In this document: in pieces, positions 6,924-6,936 of the stretch
Numbering within the stretch: position 1 is the stretch's first letter
How the letters are laid out: each line of letters opens with the position of its first letter
Source of the DNA: an uncultured Bacteroidales bacterium
Lineage (GTDB): Bacteria; Bacteroidota; Bacteroidia; Bacteroidales; Muribaculaceae
Reading direction: 5' to 3'
Length of the DNA: 6,936 bases
Assembly: GCA_900554715.1 (NCBI GenBank)
Contig: USIN01000095.1
Span: 1 to 6,936, forward strand
The notes under the pieces: generated by a model
What the model was told of the DNA's origin: nothing
Seen by the model: only the letters and a program-made list of their open reading frames with translations
Database searches by the model: none
Made by a program: the position numbers and the translations under genes

Positions 6924-6936
6924 CGTACGAGGCGCA

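Larger units (their letters stand above)
6662..6936. other. Gene-free, hairpin-rich right end
   Basis: I find no open frame here with a believable start, composition or recognisable product, and no tRNA or rRNA. The stretch contains at least seven inverted repeats in 275 bases (annotated separately), plus a 9-base direct repeat GTGCCGGCG at 6750-6758 and 6793-6801. The density of small GC-rich stems suggests a structured intergenic repeat cluster or a structured transcript. The next gene lies beyond the window edge, so its orientation is unknown. Confidence 0.6.

Noticed and set aside
6662..6936. CRISPR array or retron-type noncoding RNA in the hairpin-rich end
   Set aside because: No regular repeat-spacer pattern exists, and no Cas or reverse-transcriptase gene is in the window.

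Overview
The window looks like a chromosomal segment from a Bacteroidota bacterium, most likely a GC-rich member of the Bacteroidales (a gut Muribaculaceae-like genome would fit, but I cannot assign a family by eye). The signs are a TonB-dependent receptor with an N-terminal carboxypeptidase-regulatory-like domain, a downstream SPII lipoprotein, a TAnnTTTG-type promoter box, and no recognisable Shine-Dalgarno sequence at the starts I examined.

Two transcription units diverge from a 111-base intergenic region (3615-3725). The leftward unit reads, in transcription order: a multi-pass acyltransferase-3 family membrane protein (2547-3614), UDP-glucose 6-dehydrogenase (1218-2528), a DegT/DnrJ/EryC1 PLP aminotransferase closely resembling the PglE/EpsN type (72-1202), and the first 22 codons of a HAD-family hydrolase that runs off the left edge (1-67). 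Gaps are 18, 15 and 4 bases, so this is almost certainly one operon. Its content points to nucleotide-sugar supply (UDP-glucuronate and a 4-amino sugar) and O-acylation for a surface polysaccharide or protein glycan. No glycosyltransferase, flippase or polymerase is visible here, so the window probably holds an edge of a larger locus or a satellite modification cluster.

The rightward unit is an 810-residue TonB-dependent outer-membrane receptor (3726-6158) followed after 2 bases by a 166-residue lipoprotein of unknown function (6161-6661). There is no SusD-like partner, so this is not a classical SusCD pair.

The intergenic region holds a perfect 16-bp T7GCA7 palindrome, a strong minus-strand -7 box, a weaker plus-strand box and a small inverted repeat in the receptor leader. 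The right end (6662-6936, 275 bases) has no credible gene but carries a dense run of small perfect hairpins, including a 20-bp uninterrupted palindrome. This is the least explained part of the window. I see no convincing new defence system, CRISPR array, tRNA, rRNA or insertion sequence.
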